Shown piece after piece: positions 1 to 13,119 of a stretch of 64,000 nt of DNA (the first letter of the stretch is position 1; every line of letters starts with the position of its first letter). This stretch comes from Lycium barbarum (Eukaryota; Streptophyta; Magnoliopsida; Solanales; Solanaceae): contig NC_083345.1 in the NCBI RefSeq assembly GCF_019175385.1, positions 5,867,205 to 5,931,204 on the forward strand, given 5' to 3'. The translations under genes and the position numbers were made by a program. The notes beneath the pieces were generated by a model that worked only from the letters and a program-made list of their open reading frames with translations, did not search any database and was not told the DNA's origin.

Positions 1-498
1 AGAATCTATTGTGACCTAAACACTGGTGAATTATTCAGTATTTATCAAAAATAGTTTCTTGGAACTCAAAGATGGTTGTGACCCTAAAACATAGAGTTAG
101 AGATACTAATTCATTGTTGGCTATTAGACTATGTAAATCTAAATAAAAGAATCTATAATTATAGCAGTATGAAAATTATTATTCTTTCTCAATTTATTTG
201 ATACTTTACGCTTTCCAAAAGTTAATTTGACTTTGTTTTTAAGCTAAATTGGAATGGATCAACTCAACATTTTAAAATTAAAATATAGATATTCAAAAAT
301 TATACGAAAGTACTATAAGATGCAATTCTTCTCATGTCAATATGATGAAATAATATATTTTAAAATGTTGGTAAAAATTCTTATAATTTGAATCTCAAAA
401 AACGAAAAATGTTGCATAAATTATAACAAATGGAGTAAGAAAAAGAATTACGCTGTAACACATGAAAATAAAAGCACTATGTTGACATTAGTACCAAA
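1..498. other. AT-rich intergenic DNA
   Basis: No open reading frame with recognisable similarity, RNA gene or repeat boundary is visible here. The stretch is AT-rich and directly precedes a Stowaway-type MITE. Confidence 0.6.
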
Positions 499-500
499 TA

Positions 501-785
501 CTCCCTCCGTCTAGAATTATTTGTTGTTTTATTTATTTTACACGCCCCTTAAGAAATATTAATGAGAAGGGGTATTCGATTAAATTTACTCTTATTTATG
601 TCTAAGTTATAATCTCTCTCTATTAAATGTTTATTCGATTTATGTATCATCTTCGTTAATGACAAAATTCTACTAAGGATAAAATAGAAAAAAAATAATT
701 AACTGTGGCTTGAACTTCTAAAACGATAAATAATTTGAGATAATTATTTTTAATAATCACGATAAATAATTTAAGATGGAAGGAG
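501..785. mobile_element. Stowaway-like MITE (Tc1/mariner class)
   Basis: The left end begins CTCCCTCCGTCTAG and the right end is the inverted form, finishing in ATGGAAGGAG. The element is bounded on both sides by the dinucleotide TA (499-500 and 786-787). The CTCCCTCCGT terminus and TA target duplication are hallmarks of plant Stowaway MITEs, which carry no genes and are moved in trans by Tc1/mariner transposases. The internal sequence is AT-rich and has short repeats of the motif GATAAATAATTT near the right end. The short minus-strand reading frame starting inside this element is not a gene. Confidence 0.85.
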
Positions 786-1024
786 TAGCAATTAAATAGG
801 ATGTTAAGTCTCGAAAATAAAAAGTAGTAATTTATAGTAGTGAAAAGTAAATTTAAAACATACATAATTTTATACTCTTTTGAAACAAATCACACCCGAA
901 TGGGAGTAATGGGCAAGTTAAATGGAAACAGTTGTCAGCCACAATGATAATGAGAAAATGGACCCACTAACAACATACCCCATACCGCCATGTCAAAGGG
1001 CTAGAAGGTCTGCACAACCAAATA

Positions 1025-1239
1025 CTCTCAGTTTCAATTTATATGAACTTATTTTCTTTTTAATTCATATCAAAATAAATAATTTTTTTCTTAATTTAGA
1101 AACAAATTCACTTTATGAAATAATTTACAGCCACATAAATATTCAAGACTTATTTTGAGTCACAAGTTTTAAAAATCTTCCTTCTTTTTTAAATGTCGTA
1201 CCCAATAAAATGAATTCATATAAATTGAAACTAAGGGAG
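1025..1239. mobile_element. Stowaway-like MITE
   Basis: A 215-bp element begins CTCTCAGTTTCAATTTATAT and ends with the inverted counterpart (ATATAAATTGAAACTAAGGGAG). TA dinucleotides flank it at 1023-1024 and 1240-1241. It is a different subfamily from the element at 501. The plus-strand reading frame that runs into it from 922 crosses the MITE boundary and is not supported as a gene. Confidence 0.85.
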
Positions 1240-1241
1240 TA

Positions 1242-3364
1242 CTAACAAAGCATGCACAGTGATCAACTTAATTGGATGAATGAAAAGTCAGAACTAAATG
1301 CAAAAATAACCAAAATGCAACTTACAAATTAATTAATAACACTCAAGCAAACATGTCGTCGATCCAACACTTTAACTCATATTTTTATATAGTAGTAAAG
1401 TAAAAATAAACGAGACTGATGCGGCAAAGCATAAGTTAATTTATTTTTTATTTTGATCATTCTTTTTTCTCAAAGCTTTTGAAAATATGTAACCTTAGTT
1501 GAATATTAAAGAAAATACTAGAATTAGAGTTTATTTGGTTTAGCCAAATTTAAGTAATTTTTAGGCACAAGTACTTAAGCTGAATTTATAAATAAACAGA
1601 TAAAAATGTTGAAGCTGAAATGCGCAGTTGATGTATTTGATAAAAAAAATGATGATAAACAACTTTTCTGTTAAAATAGCTGAAATACCCTTAAAATGAA
1701 TGAATAAAAATACTGGACCTGAAAATAAGCGGTTGATATTTTTGATTAAAAAAAAATGCTTATAAACGTCTTTTCTGTTAATTAAATGGAAACACCTTTA
1801 AAACTGTTAACATTAAAAAAAATAAGCTTATTATTCAATATTTTTAATAATATCAAATTAACTCAAAACACAAACTAATTTGTGTTTCCATTCCCTTTAG
1901 GATGTAAATTGATTAGATAAGATTATTTTTTATAAATTTAGATTATTTATTTAAATAGCATGTAATAATTAGTACCATGATCAAAAACACTTTTTCCTTC
2001 GTAACTACGGATCCTAAGGTAACAAGCAAACTCATAGAAAGGGACTTTACAAAAAAAGTAGAGCTTTTTATCTTTTCTGTTTTTGTTTTAGTCTTTAAGA
2101 CAATCCTATAAAGTAAAATGACGCCTTTGTGCCAGTAAATTAAAGAAATAATTGAGCTAAAGTTTTAATTTTTTTAATTGTATTTGGGAGTTGGATATTG
2201 GATAAAGATAAGAAGAAAAAGAAAAAGAGGGGAACAGGGGTGGTGAGTAGTAAGTGAAATGTAAAATGTGTAAATGGACCTCACTATTCAAGTTTCAAAA
2301 ACAGAATGGAGTACCTTTGTAAAAAAAATCACAAAAAAGGGTCAGCATTCAGCAAGAATGAATAAAAGAAAGTTAAAAAAGATGAAGATTCAATATAAGA
2401 AAAAAAGTAAAAAAGAATGTAAAGAAAAACAAATAAAACAGAAGATTGTTAGGATTTTGTCATGATTTTCTTATCATATTTGAGTTTTACTTTTCTCTTG
2501 AAGGAAAATCAAAGTATAACCACAATTGCTTTACTTTTCATGAAAAGGAAATATAATTCTCTTCCATATTTGGCTAGTCTTTATCTTGGAGCAAAAAGTT
2601 TTGGATCTGTATATATTGAAGAATCTTTTTTCATACAACAATGACACAAAAAAGCATTCACAATGTAGTCCTTTAGAGAGTTTCACTTGAGGGGAGATTT
2701 ATTCACTCAATAGGTTTAGAATAATTTTTTTATTAGTTTTATCATATGTAGGTCAATTGACTAAACCCATATCATATTATCAAAGTCCTTTTTTATAAAT
2801 TTTTCATTGTTGTTTGATTTATTCATTCAAGATTTGTTTTGATTGCTTCCGCATTATGTCCTGTTATTTCGATCGCAACAAAATTATGTCATTATAGTCA
2901 CGAGCTTGTCTAGTCTGGTTGTATACCCATAAATTTTTTTGTAAAAAATGAAGAAATAAGAATCTGCGACATTAGAACACTTCTCCTTTCATCCTTTATA
3001 GTTCACATAAATTTAGCCATTTAGAAATTAAAAATGAAACAGAACATACAGTAAGATTTGAAATTACACCAAAAGTAGGTTAGTCATCAAGCAGTGATGA
3101 ATCTAGGTAAATGAATTTAGATGATGTGTTTCAAAATATATATCTAACTCTATCTACACTTATTTTTCGTACATAAAAGTAGAACTTCGACTCGAAACAT
3201 AGAGTTTTGCCAATTGGATATTTGGCTATACCAAACCTCTTCATCGCACTAAGGTAATTCATGCTGAAATGAGCTCTGTATCATGGCCTGCAGTTTGCAC
3301 AAATACAGAATAAGTAGCTAGTGTATATTTTTTTATTATATTCCATACTCTGTACTTTCTTATG
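1242..3364. other. AT-rich intergenic stretch with a local duplication
   Basis: No gene is recognisable. Between about 1612 and 1820 there is an imperfect tandem duplication with a period of roughly 104 bp (first copy near 1615, second near 1719), both copies sharing CTGAAA, a GCNGTTGAT-like core, an A-run and CTTTTCTGTTAA. The reading frames at 2274-2465 and 2462-2644 are low-complexity, lysine-rich or hydrophobic translations with no recognisable domain, and I do not call them. Confidence 0.5.
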
Positions 3365-3682
3365 TGAAGGAAATAAAAATACTCAAAGGAATAATATACC
3401 ATAATCGAAAGATCCAATAATGACTATATAAAAGAAATTGATCAAACTGAGAGAAGGTAGGAGACTTTACTTAATAACTCAAAATTCTTAAATCTCACTA
3501 CAATGAAAAATATGTGACAGATCATCTTTATTTATAATACTAGAAAACCAACATAAACTAGGACTACAAAACCCATTCCAATATGAACTAGACATATAAA
3601 TCCTAATTAGATATGAAATAAATAAATATTAAACACTGATCCTAAACAACTTTGGATTAGTAATCTTGGTTTAATTCCAACA
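3365..3682 (-). repeat. 3' LTR of the copia element
   Basis: On the minus strand it begins TGTTGGAATTAAACC directly after a purine tract and ends TTTCCTTCA, giving the standard TG...CA form and a length of 318 bp. The terminal 30 bp or so match the stub at 18650-18682. A candidate TATA-like and poly(A) region lies within the AT-rich middle. Confidence 0.75.
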
Positions 3683-3683
3683 G

Positions 3684-3696
3684 ATCCCCCCTTAAA
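3684..3696 (-). other. Polypurine tract of the copia element
   Basis: The minus strand reads TTTAAGGGGGGAT immediately upstream of the LTR start TGTTGG. Such a purine run primes plus-strand DNA synthesis in LTR retrotransposons. Confidence 0.75.
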
Positions 3697-4145
3697 CCAA
3701 GATCTTCAAACTTGAGAGTTTAACAATATCATATGGTGTAGAAGTCAACCACCTTACACTCTCGAACAATTTCCTGAAATATGTAGCATCGACAAATTTT
3801 AGGGTGCCATCTTTGGTGGGCTTCAGTTTCTCTTCAACAGAATTCAAAGTTAATTTGACTTTCTCCATTTAAACATCTTCAAAATATCACAAACATAACT
3901 TTTCTTCTTCTTGCATCCTTTAATAACTAGTCTTGATTTAAAATCATCTGTTTCTTCAATTGATTTATAATTGATCTTGTGCGCCCATTCGATTCTAGTT
4001 GACCTTTCAATAGGTGGTAGAGCAGTATCATCAACAAATAATTTTTCATGCTCCTCAAAATATACAATCTCGGATAATGGCTTAAAATTAATTGCATCTT
4101 CAATATCCATAATGATGCACATCGATTGTGGATCTAGACCCTTAA
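3697..4145 (-). pseudogene. Copia polyprotein remnant (RT/RNase H pieces)
   Basis: The minus-strand translation contains scattered pieces typical of copia pol. A segment with DFKSRLVIKG resembles the conserved 'KARLVAKG' part of reverse transcriptase. Closer to the LTR, a segment with KPTKDGTLKFVDATYFRKL followed by VRWLTSTPYDIV resembles the region at the end of RT / start of RNase H. These pieces lie far too close together for an intact pol, so most of the polyprotein has been deleted and reading frames are broken. No catalytic YVDD or RNase H core is seen. It sits directly upstream of the polypurine tract, as expected for the end of pol. Confidence 0.6.
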
Positions 4146-7100
4146 TTGTTGTAAAATTTACTTGGCATAGGTTCCATTATTACATATTTATGGAACATAA
4201 CTAAACTTTTCAATAATTATATTTAGTAGCTAAAATATAATATATTTACTTCACATAGATACCATGTTTTTACCACTCATCTGATAACTTCTCACTCCCC
4301 TAAATTTAAGCCAACAAAAACGGAACTCTCTCCTACCTCCTAAATACACGCCATTATTCACCATATCCATTAATTTCCTCCAATTTCAAATCAGTTTTAC
4401 AATTCTTCAACTTCCTTTTTTATCTCTAATTAACTACTCATTAATGTCACTCACGTTTCAAATCTAATTCCCAAAATAAGGTAAGATTCTATACTGATTT
4501 TTAAATTTCACTGTGTATTTAACCTATATTTTGGGTGTTTTTTTATCGTTTGAATCAGGAATGCAACTCTAAGTAATTAACTATCAGTGTTTGTTCTTGG
4601 TTGTTTTTTCTTAGATTCAATTGAAATGACTAAGAAAGCTTCTGAGAAATACAGGTATAGAACCCGAATATGCGATTCCTAATTTTTCTTTGGGAATGTC
4701 TCAACATGAAACTGCCATTGCAGGCTCTTATGCTGAGAATCGTTCAAAAAGAATTAACGATCCTAGGCGTTCTAAGGAATATGTTGATTCGAAGAGTAAA
4801 CAACAAGAAAAAGTGAAAAAGGTTTCTCAAATGGAGAAACAAAAGAAGAGAAAGGCTGGTGACAATGTTGTTAATGTTAAGGGCAAAAAAATTGCTAAAG
4901 CCAAACATAATGTGGACGAGGATGATGATGAAGAGCTATATTTATGTTGTATTTTCAGTATATTTAGTTTGTTTTTTGTTTAGTTCAGTTATTACAGATC
5001 TGTGAATTAACCAGATCTATATTATATGTGTATTTTAAGTATATTTTCTGTTTTTTTTTTTACACATGTTTCTTCAGTTATTTCGTGTTTATTGTTTTTC
5101 ACCATAATTGTAATTTTTAAGATTTTTAAGTATATTTGTGTATATTTTGTTGACAGTTATTACAGTTCTGTAATTTACATATTCAGTCGATATGTGTCAT
5201 TATATTTTCAGTATATGCATATATATTTATTGTTCACTTACATTATATTTTTTTCATTGTCAATCACTGTTTTGTTTTATATTTGTATATATTTTTGGTT
5301 GATCTCTTTTTTACCTGTTTGTGTTCACTGTTTTTTGTCAATCATACGTGTTTTTTGGCATGTTGTTTCAGGTATCTAAATTTTTGGTTACCAAGCACCC
5401 TGCTGTGGTACCATCTATGTGTAGATACATGAATGTTAATGTAATGCAAGATATTAGAGGCAAACCAACAGACCCAAAGATGGATATGTTTAGGAATTCT
5501 TGTTTTGGTAAATATCTTAGAATGCAGCAAATGGATGTACAAGCACAGATTTTTCGGTGTTTTATGGTCAAAGAACTTAGGGGCAGTACATATAGGTGCT
5601 TTACATTTGAAATAAATGGTAAAGTTCTGCGTTTTGGCCTTAGAGAATTTGCACTGATCACTGAGCTAGATTGTGTATCTGATGAAAATGATCTTGTTTA
5701 TGATAACTCAAAACCGAATAGGCTTATGATTGAGTATTTTGGTAGAAATCAGGAGAACCAACTGCCAGTTAAAAGACACGAGCTTATTGAGTGTTTCAAC
5801 AAGACTGTCTGGGATGATAAAGGGGATGACGCAGTCAAGATGACAATATTGTATTTCATAAATACGTAGGTACATTGTGGTGAGCCAAACTCAACAAACA
5901 TACCAAGGATCCATTTTGATGTTGTAGAGGACGGGAGATATAATGAGTATCCTTGGGGTAAAGATTCGTTTAGAGAGTTGGTTGTAAGCATTGAGCAGAA
6001 ATATGCTGGTTTTAAGAAATATTATAGGATTCATGGTTTGCCGCTTGCTATCCAAGTATGGTTGTATGAATGTTGCTCAAAAGTCCCGTCCACCATTGCA
6101 GTTAAGACTGGCAATTTAATTCCTAGAATTTTGAACTGGCGGACTACGGAAGGAAAACCAGAATTCAAGAGATTGATGGATGGCATGTTCAGAGACGACA
6201 AAAACCCGGTAAAGCAGCTTTTTAACAGTTTTGTGTCCTTTACCATTTAACTGTTTTAATATGTTTGTTTTACATGGTATATTTTGATTATATTTTGTCT
6301 ATATTTATGAAATAAGTCATTTGTGATCAATATATTTTGACTATATTTTCCTCATATTTTTAGTATGTTACCAATGTAGATATATATGGTAATGTAGTTT
6401 CTATATTTTGTTGTTCACAGTCCTGTAGATTTGAGGAAGTTGTTCCAACACCCCATGAGTTAGAAACTCTTAAATTGCCTCTTGTTGCACATGACATACC
6501 AGACGTCAAACATGGAGTTGATGGTGTACATGGTACTGATTTGGTAGACGATGATTTTAGTACCACACCACCGCATCTATCCAGTGGAAAACAACAACAA
6601 AGGAGTGCCAATTCTGATTCCCCGCGAGGCAAGAAACGGACACAGTTTCCAGTTTCTGTTCCTCCTTCCAGGAAACAAGCATCACCGAAGGAATCTTGGA
6701 TAAAAGGGACAAGGAAACCAGATGCACCTACAGGACTCCGAACAGATAAGTTTAAACTGATAAGGGAAGAGATTCGGATTTTCAAGAAAGAAGTAGGCGT
6801 TTTGTTTTCAATATGTTTTTTTTACTTCATATTGCTTGTGTCAAGTAATTAACAATTCTAATTCTATTTTTTGTGTTTCAAAACTGTAGGTATTTGACTA
6901 CATGGATAATAACTTCAAAAAGTTGTTAGATGCAATAAAGGGCAATCAAACACCAGATAAGGTAAAAATCAACACTAAAAATGGAAATTGTTTACTTTTT
7001 AATTTATTTTGATATATTTATTGGAAGACTTTATATTTTATTTTGGAAAATTTTAAAGGTCGGAGACACAATGTTGCAAGCTGACTTACATAGTGATGGT

Positions 7101-8112
7101 GAGATTTCTCAAGGCAATCAAAGTGGCGGTGCAGTAAAGCTTTCAACCAAAGAGAATCAAGGTGGTGGTGCCACTTCCGCGCAGAGGAGTCATCCAGTGG
7201 TACTCATTTTTTCTTTCACTTTGCTATATTTGCACTATATTTTTCAAAATGAAAATATTGGAATTTTATCTGTGTTTAGTATTACCTAGAGTGTATTTAC
7301 ATATATAGTTTTCACATGGTGATTTGTTAGTAGTGTTCCATTTGATGTATCTATTTGTGTTATTTTTGTTATGATTGTGTTTATATATAATAGTAGTGCT
7401 ATATTTGTTTTGGATTGATATTTTAATAGTAGTTTTTCATATATATTGTGGTTATATTTTAATTGTATTTTGATTATTATGTTCAATGTTACTTATTATG
7501 GTTTCTGTTACTATATTTCAGGTATATTTACCATATATTTTGTCTATATTTATATGAAACTTTTAACTTTTATAGCAGTGCTATATATGTGTATCTGTTT
7601 TGCTGATGCCTTTAAATTCATTTGAACCATGTTTTTATTGTTTTAGGTTGAGGGAGTTGGGTTGCCAATTAATGATCCGGTTTCTGTTGTTGTTGTGGAT
7701 AAAGAAACCGGAGTTAAAAGTGATGCACAAACAGATGGAGTGCCCATAACACCAATCCATTCAAATTTTGATGTAAGTATTGAAATGTGGCTTTTAAGTG
7801 CCAATCACATATCGTTTTGATAAGAAATAATTTACTAACACCAGTCATTTTTTTCTTGTTTTTTATTTCAGGAATCTCAGCAAATCGGTGATATGGAGAA
7901 TGCTAATGCTGAATTTACCGCATCAGAGGAAATGGTAGCGGACTTGCTAGTCAACTGTCCTTTAGCATGTGTTATTCCTCTCGGTCCTCCTCCAGTACCA
8001 CGCGATGATCAAACTGATTTGTCAAGTTTAAGGACCCCTCAGAATCTGGACGATAACCCAGTAACGATCTCTCAGTGGATGATTTCTGATTCTCAGATAC
8101 CAATCCAACTTG

Positions 8113-8274
8113 GAGTACAACCAACAACCGGACAAAGTTCAACTAATGAAACTGAACAGCAAGTTGGAGTACAACCGATCGTTGGCCACAATTCAAGTGA
8201 TGAAACTGGAGAACAAGTTCCTGTACAACCAAATGCGGGTCAAAGCTCAAGTGGTGAGACTGCACAACTTTCAA
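8113..8274 (+). repeat. Three-copy 54-bp repeat in the peptidase linker
   Basis: Three successive 18-residue units begin GVQPTTGQSS, GVQPIVGHNS and PVQPNAGQSS and each ends in an E-T-x-x-Q-like tail. The repeat is hydrophilic and sits in the linker between DUF1985 and the ULP1 domain, so it is probably a disordered spacer. Confidence 0.8.
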
Positions 8275-8847
8275 ACACTGAAAAACAAATCATTGTCCAT
8301 CTAGGTGCTGCCCGAGAAAGGAAACCAAGCAAATACAACCTGTCCCCTTATTGTCCCAATTTCAGCTCAGCGGGTTCTTCTGCCAAAAATATCAATCCTT
8401 GCATTTATCAGAAAAAACACCCATTTGTTGACCACCCTATAAATGCCCCGTTAGATACTTCGTTTCTGCAAGAATATCAAAAGTGGCTTGAAAAGGATCT
8501 GTTGAAATCGCACGACAAAAGGTACTTATTGTCACAACTTATTTTTTTACTTTTCCAGAAATCAATTCTCAATAAACTTAACGTATGTTCTTTCCATTAT
8601 TGATATACAGGAAACCAAAGGAAAATCATTACAGAAAGAACAAGGAAGAACTGGATCCTGCGGATGCCAAACTTCGGTTACATTTAGGCGTTACAACCAT
8701 ATCCGACAAAAACTGGTTCTACTTGTTATCTATGGATGGGCAACTTTGGATTGATGAGGTTTGATATCTTTCTGCTTGTTATCTAAGTTTTTTATGTTTT
8801 ATAATAGAATTACAATGTGATGTATCTAGAGTATATTTTTTACTATA

Positions 8848-8849
8848 TT

Positions 8850-8884
<35 letters not shown>
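8848..8884. repeat. (TA)n microsatellite in a peptidase-gene intron
   Basis: An uninterrupted TA run lies between the exons at about 8760 and 9130. The surrounding intron is rich in TATATTT motifs, which recur in all introns of this MULE. Confidence 0.9.
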
Positions 8885-8886
<2 letters not shown>

Positions 8887-11800
8887 TCACAATTTTGTAT
8901 TTACGTTAAGACTGTATTGTATTTTTAAAATATTCTCATCATTATATTTGCACTATATTTAATATATAGACATTAATTTACTAGTTGAGCATAGTACTAA
9001 CCAGGTATACAGAATTGTATTTTTGCTATATTTAAGAGTATATTTCACTATATTTAATATATATACAGCAATAGTTTTATTGAACATATATAGTATTGAT
9101 TATAGTCACTGAATTGATGTTTTTTTACAGCATATTGATGTTATTTTCTGCTACCTACGCAAGAAGGGGAAGTATCACAATAACAACAATTATAAATTCA
9201 CCACTGCCAGCTGTATTTTTCACACTTTAGTTGTTGAAATTTACAAATCTTGGGAAAACTCTGATTCATCCACATGTGTCGCCAGTAAGGAAGATGAACT
9301 GTGTGAGTACATTAACGGGCACAGGCTGTTGGTTAATGTACAGTGGTATACTGTTGACAACATACTAATTTCTGTCAACATAAAAGAGAAAAATCACTAG
9401 ATTTTGGTTGTGATATCATTCACTGAGAGATGCGCTCTCATCCAATGAAAAGATCATTCATTTTTCTACAAAATTTATATGTTTATTTTTTTCGTATATT
9501 TTCTTTTTACAAACAGGTGCATCTACGTATACAACTCATACCGAGCTTCAGGGCATGATGCTGTCGTTAGAGCCGGAATGAAAATGTTGGCTACTCTTGT
9601 GACACACAGTCTACAAATGACTGATTTCTATGAAAAGAAGGCTGATATAGATTTTGCCACACATCCTTCTTACAGAAATAGAGAACAGACCGACAACTTT
9701 GACATTGTGAATGTAGACAATCTCCCACAACAAGCTCCCTCTAGCATGTAAGAATCTCTTCCAATAAAAAACACAATAAATACATCTTTTTTTTTCGTGG
9801 GTTTTGATCAGTAAATTTTTTGATCATTTTTGTTCAGGGATTGTGGTGTGTATGCGGTAGCCTTCGCTGAATACTTGAGCTCAAGTGAAGTCATCCCAAC
9901 CGAATTCGATGCAAAGTTATTCTGTATGAGATACGGCGCCCTTTTATGCGACTATGCATGGGATAAGTCAAACAACAATGCATCAAGTGATAACGAGCAG
10001 CCTCCAAGACCAATTAGACCGGCAGTTGATTATGATGCAGTTGATAAAGAGGATCTTGATTAGGCCACCAAGTCTTTTGTGTTTTTGATTTTCATGTTGA
10101 ACAATAACATAGTTGGTTGCGACTTTTGTTGCTGTTTTTTCATTTTGGACATATCGTTTCATGTGCAGTAATGTTTTTTATGATGATTAATATTGAACAC
10201 CACCTTATGATTTTTATATTGTTGTTTCTTTCAAGTATGTTATTTTTTCAATGCATAAATTCCATTTTCATTTTCTGTGAAATGTATTCATTTAACAAAG
10301 TAGTACATCTAACAATTTAAATACAGTCGAAATACACAGAAAATATAACTCAGATATATTCCATAAGTCCATTTTTTAATGTACAGTGTGTTACAAAATT
10401 TAAAATTTCATCTAAATACACTTCAAATATATGTAAAATATATATCAGATATAGTTAACAGTAAACCAGAATAAGTATTATCTACCAGATCAGACAAAAT
10501 GCAACTAAAATATAGCCAAAATATATACGAAATACAACTATTAAAGCATAAATCCAAAACAACAGGTCAAATCAGTTTACATACAGTAGACTTTCCAAAT
10601 CCCATTTAACCACCAATATAGCATTACATTGAAAAACATCGGATGTTCAACCATGTGAAATACAATCATACTAGAATAATATCAATTCAAGATGAATTCA
10701 TTTTTTTTAACTGAAATTTAAAATAGAATTGTCTTAACAAATAAAATCAAAATGGACTTATTTATTCTTCTTATTGAGCGGCGGATTATCACACAAACGC
10801 TTGTTATGACCAAGACGTTCACATTTACCGCAAGAATTCCTGCGTTTACCAATCATCAATTCCTGTAATGGCTTGTCCCTCTTCTTTTTTGGCCTCCCAG
10901 GGGGTCTTTTATAAATCAGTGGCATAACAACTTCATCTGATATACTTTTAGGAACATTCCACTCGGTCTCATCGGGAAGAGGATCAACTGGCACATCATA
11001 TGTGTTCACAACTGTTTCCGGCTTGAATAAATCCGAACAATATGCATCAGCAGTCAAATTTTTATTCTTCAATACTGCCCATGCATGAGAACACGGTATC
11101 TCGTCCAGTTGGAACATCCTGCAGCTGCAAGTTTTCTTCTTCAAATCGATTATGAAATGCCTCGGTCTATCATTCACTGTGTAAACATGTTCAGTTGACG
11201 CTTCAAACTGAGAACCATTTAACCAATAAACAAGCATTACTGAGCAGTTTTACCATATTGGGAATATATATAAATATACATTAGATATAGTAAAAATATA
11301 GATTAAATTTTTTTGTTGCAAACAAAGATACCCTCATTCGTATTGATTTGTACTCGTTGATTGACAACATCTCGTGATACCGCCTCATCAGTATTGTGAA
11401 TGTGTAGGTACCATTTTTTCTATTTGTGCAATTCCATCTACCAAACATCTTCCTCACTTCTTCAAGGAAATAAAAAATATGTAACTCTCTTGCAGCAACC
11501 AGTTTTCCATTAATACATTCGGCTATATTCGAAGTCATTGTCCATCCTCTGTTAACAGGTGAATAAAGCCTAGACCATTTATATCTTCCAGCATCTTCTA
11601 GGTATCGTTTTACCCGAATATCATCATTCCCAATCTTCTCCATCAATTTATCGAACTCATCCTGGCTGTATACCTTCGCTAGTGAATAAAATATAGGACT
11701 CAACACCTCACTGTTTGTTGTGTATTGCTTTGTCACATTTTTCCACAAATGCCATATACAAGCCAAACGAGGAACAGTAGGATACACCTTAGAAACTGCG

Positions 11801-13119
11801 TGTATTATGCTTTCATGTCTATCGGACACGACACACATATTTTTCCTAACACCATAAGCTTGCTTGAACAGTTCAAAGAACCACGTCCAGGACTTATTAT
11901 TCTCAGAATCTATCACACCATACGCTAGTGGTAGGATATTACCTACAAAAATCAGTATATATTTATAATATATTCAACACATACTTCAATTGAATTTGAT
12001 CTCACGCTATATTTTTAGCAACATCATTTATAAAACAACAATATATATTTACAATATATTCACCACATATTTACAGTGTATTTTAGCATATAATATTCAC
12101 AAATTAACACCAGCAATATATCCAGAGTATGTTTTTAGCAGCTTTATTTGCAAATCAATAGCATAATGTTGTATTTATAAAAAAAAACATTCATAGAATA
12201 GAATTACACATATCTGCTCCATCCAAAGTACTTGCCGACACAAATGTACCATTATACGTTGATTTAAGGTGTGCACCATCCACTACAACTATTGGTCTAC
12301 AATACTCGAATCCCTTAATGAATGCTTTGAGTGCTACAAAAAAATACATAAACTCATTTTCTGGTGATTTATGCATTTTAACGAGCGATCCAGGATACGT
12401 TTTATCAAGTATGTATATATATGTCGGCAACTTCTTGTATGAATCAGCTGGATCACCTCTGAAATATTTTATAGCCTTCTCTCTAGCTCTCCATGCCATC
12501 ATATAAGAAACATTTACGCCGAATTCATTTTTAACATCATCTATTATATCCCCAGGTGTTACCTTCCTTTTATGGTTAGTTATTTTCGTCTTGACAACCG
12601 CTTATCCAATAAACCAACTTGTTGCTTGTCTTTGTGAATACACCTTGTCCTTCAACGGACATGTATGTTCGTCATCGAAAGCTCTAATCCTGAACATTTC
12701 AGAATCCCCAGTTCTCGACGCTCTGAATTTTCATTTACATTCCGGCGACCAACATGCCAGAGTGTAGCTACATAATACAATGCAAATAGTACATATTGAA
12801 TCAATTAAATACAGTATAAATATACAAAAATATATCAAAAATATATTGCATCAAACATTTTTTTAAATTAACAGTGTGCTAAATAAGTTGACAAATCATC
12901 TCAATATAGTACAAATATAACAAAAATACATCTGCACTTTCTGTTACTAGAATACATTTAGAAAATCATACCTTATAGCATTCGATCTCTCAGTTTTGAA
13001 ATTGAATCTTTCACGAATTGCGTATTTCGTCATCGCAATTTTCAAAGTTTCCTTATCCTGGTAAATTTGTGTTACATCCGGTATTTTTGCATATTCGAAA
13101 AATTCGAGATAACTTGACT

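Larger units (their letters stand above)
4626..10063 (+). pseudogene. MULE-associated ULP1-like peptidase gene (DUF1985 + ULP1 domain), broken
   Basis: Product type: a cysteine peptidase of the Ulp1/SENP family (C48) carried by MULEs, with an N-terminal DUF1985 domain; its role in transposition is not established. Likely exons: basic lysine-rich N-terminus (about 4626-4940, possible nuclear signal); DUF1985 region (about 5371-6210) with FRNSCFGKYL, LRFGLREFALITELDC and YFINT; linker exons about 6420-6790, 6891-6961, 7060-7198, 7647-7773 and 7872-8521; ULP1 domain exons about 8611-8760, 9130-9435, 9519-9749 and 9837-10063. The catalytic cysteine lies in DCGVYAVAFAEYL and the histidine in NH before ILVVISF. 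Breaks: in-frame TAG after YFINT (5867-5869), and TAG at 9398-9400 replacing the expected tryptophan just after the catalytic histidine. The position expected to hold the catalytic Asp reads Asn (VYNS). An 18-residue repeat (three copies) occurs at 8113-8274. Exon edges are estimated from GT/AG sites and are approximate. Confidence 0.75.

Noticed and set aside
922..1158. 78-codon plus-strand frame
   Set aside because: It runs across the end of a Stowaway MITE and has no domain.
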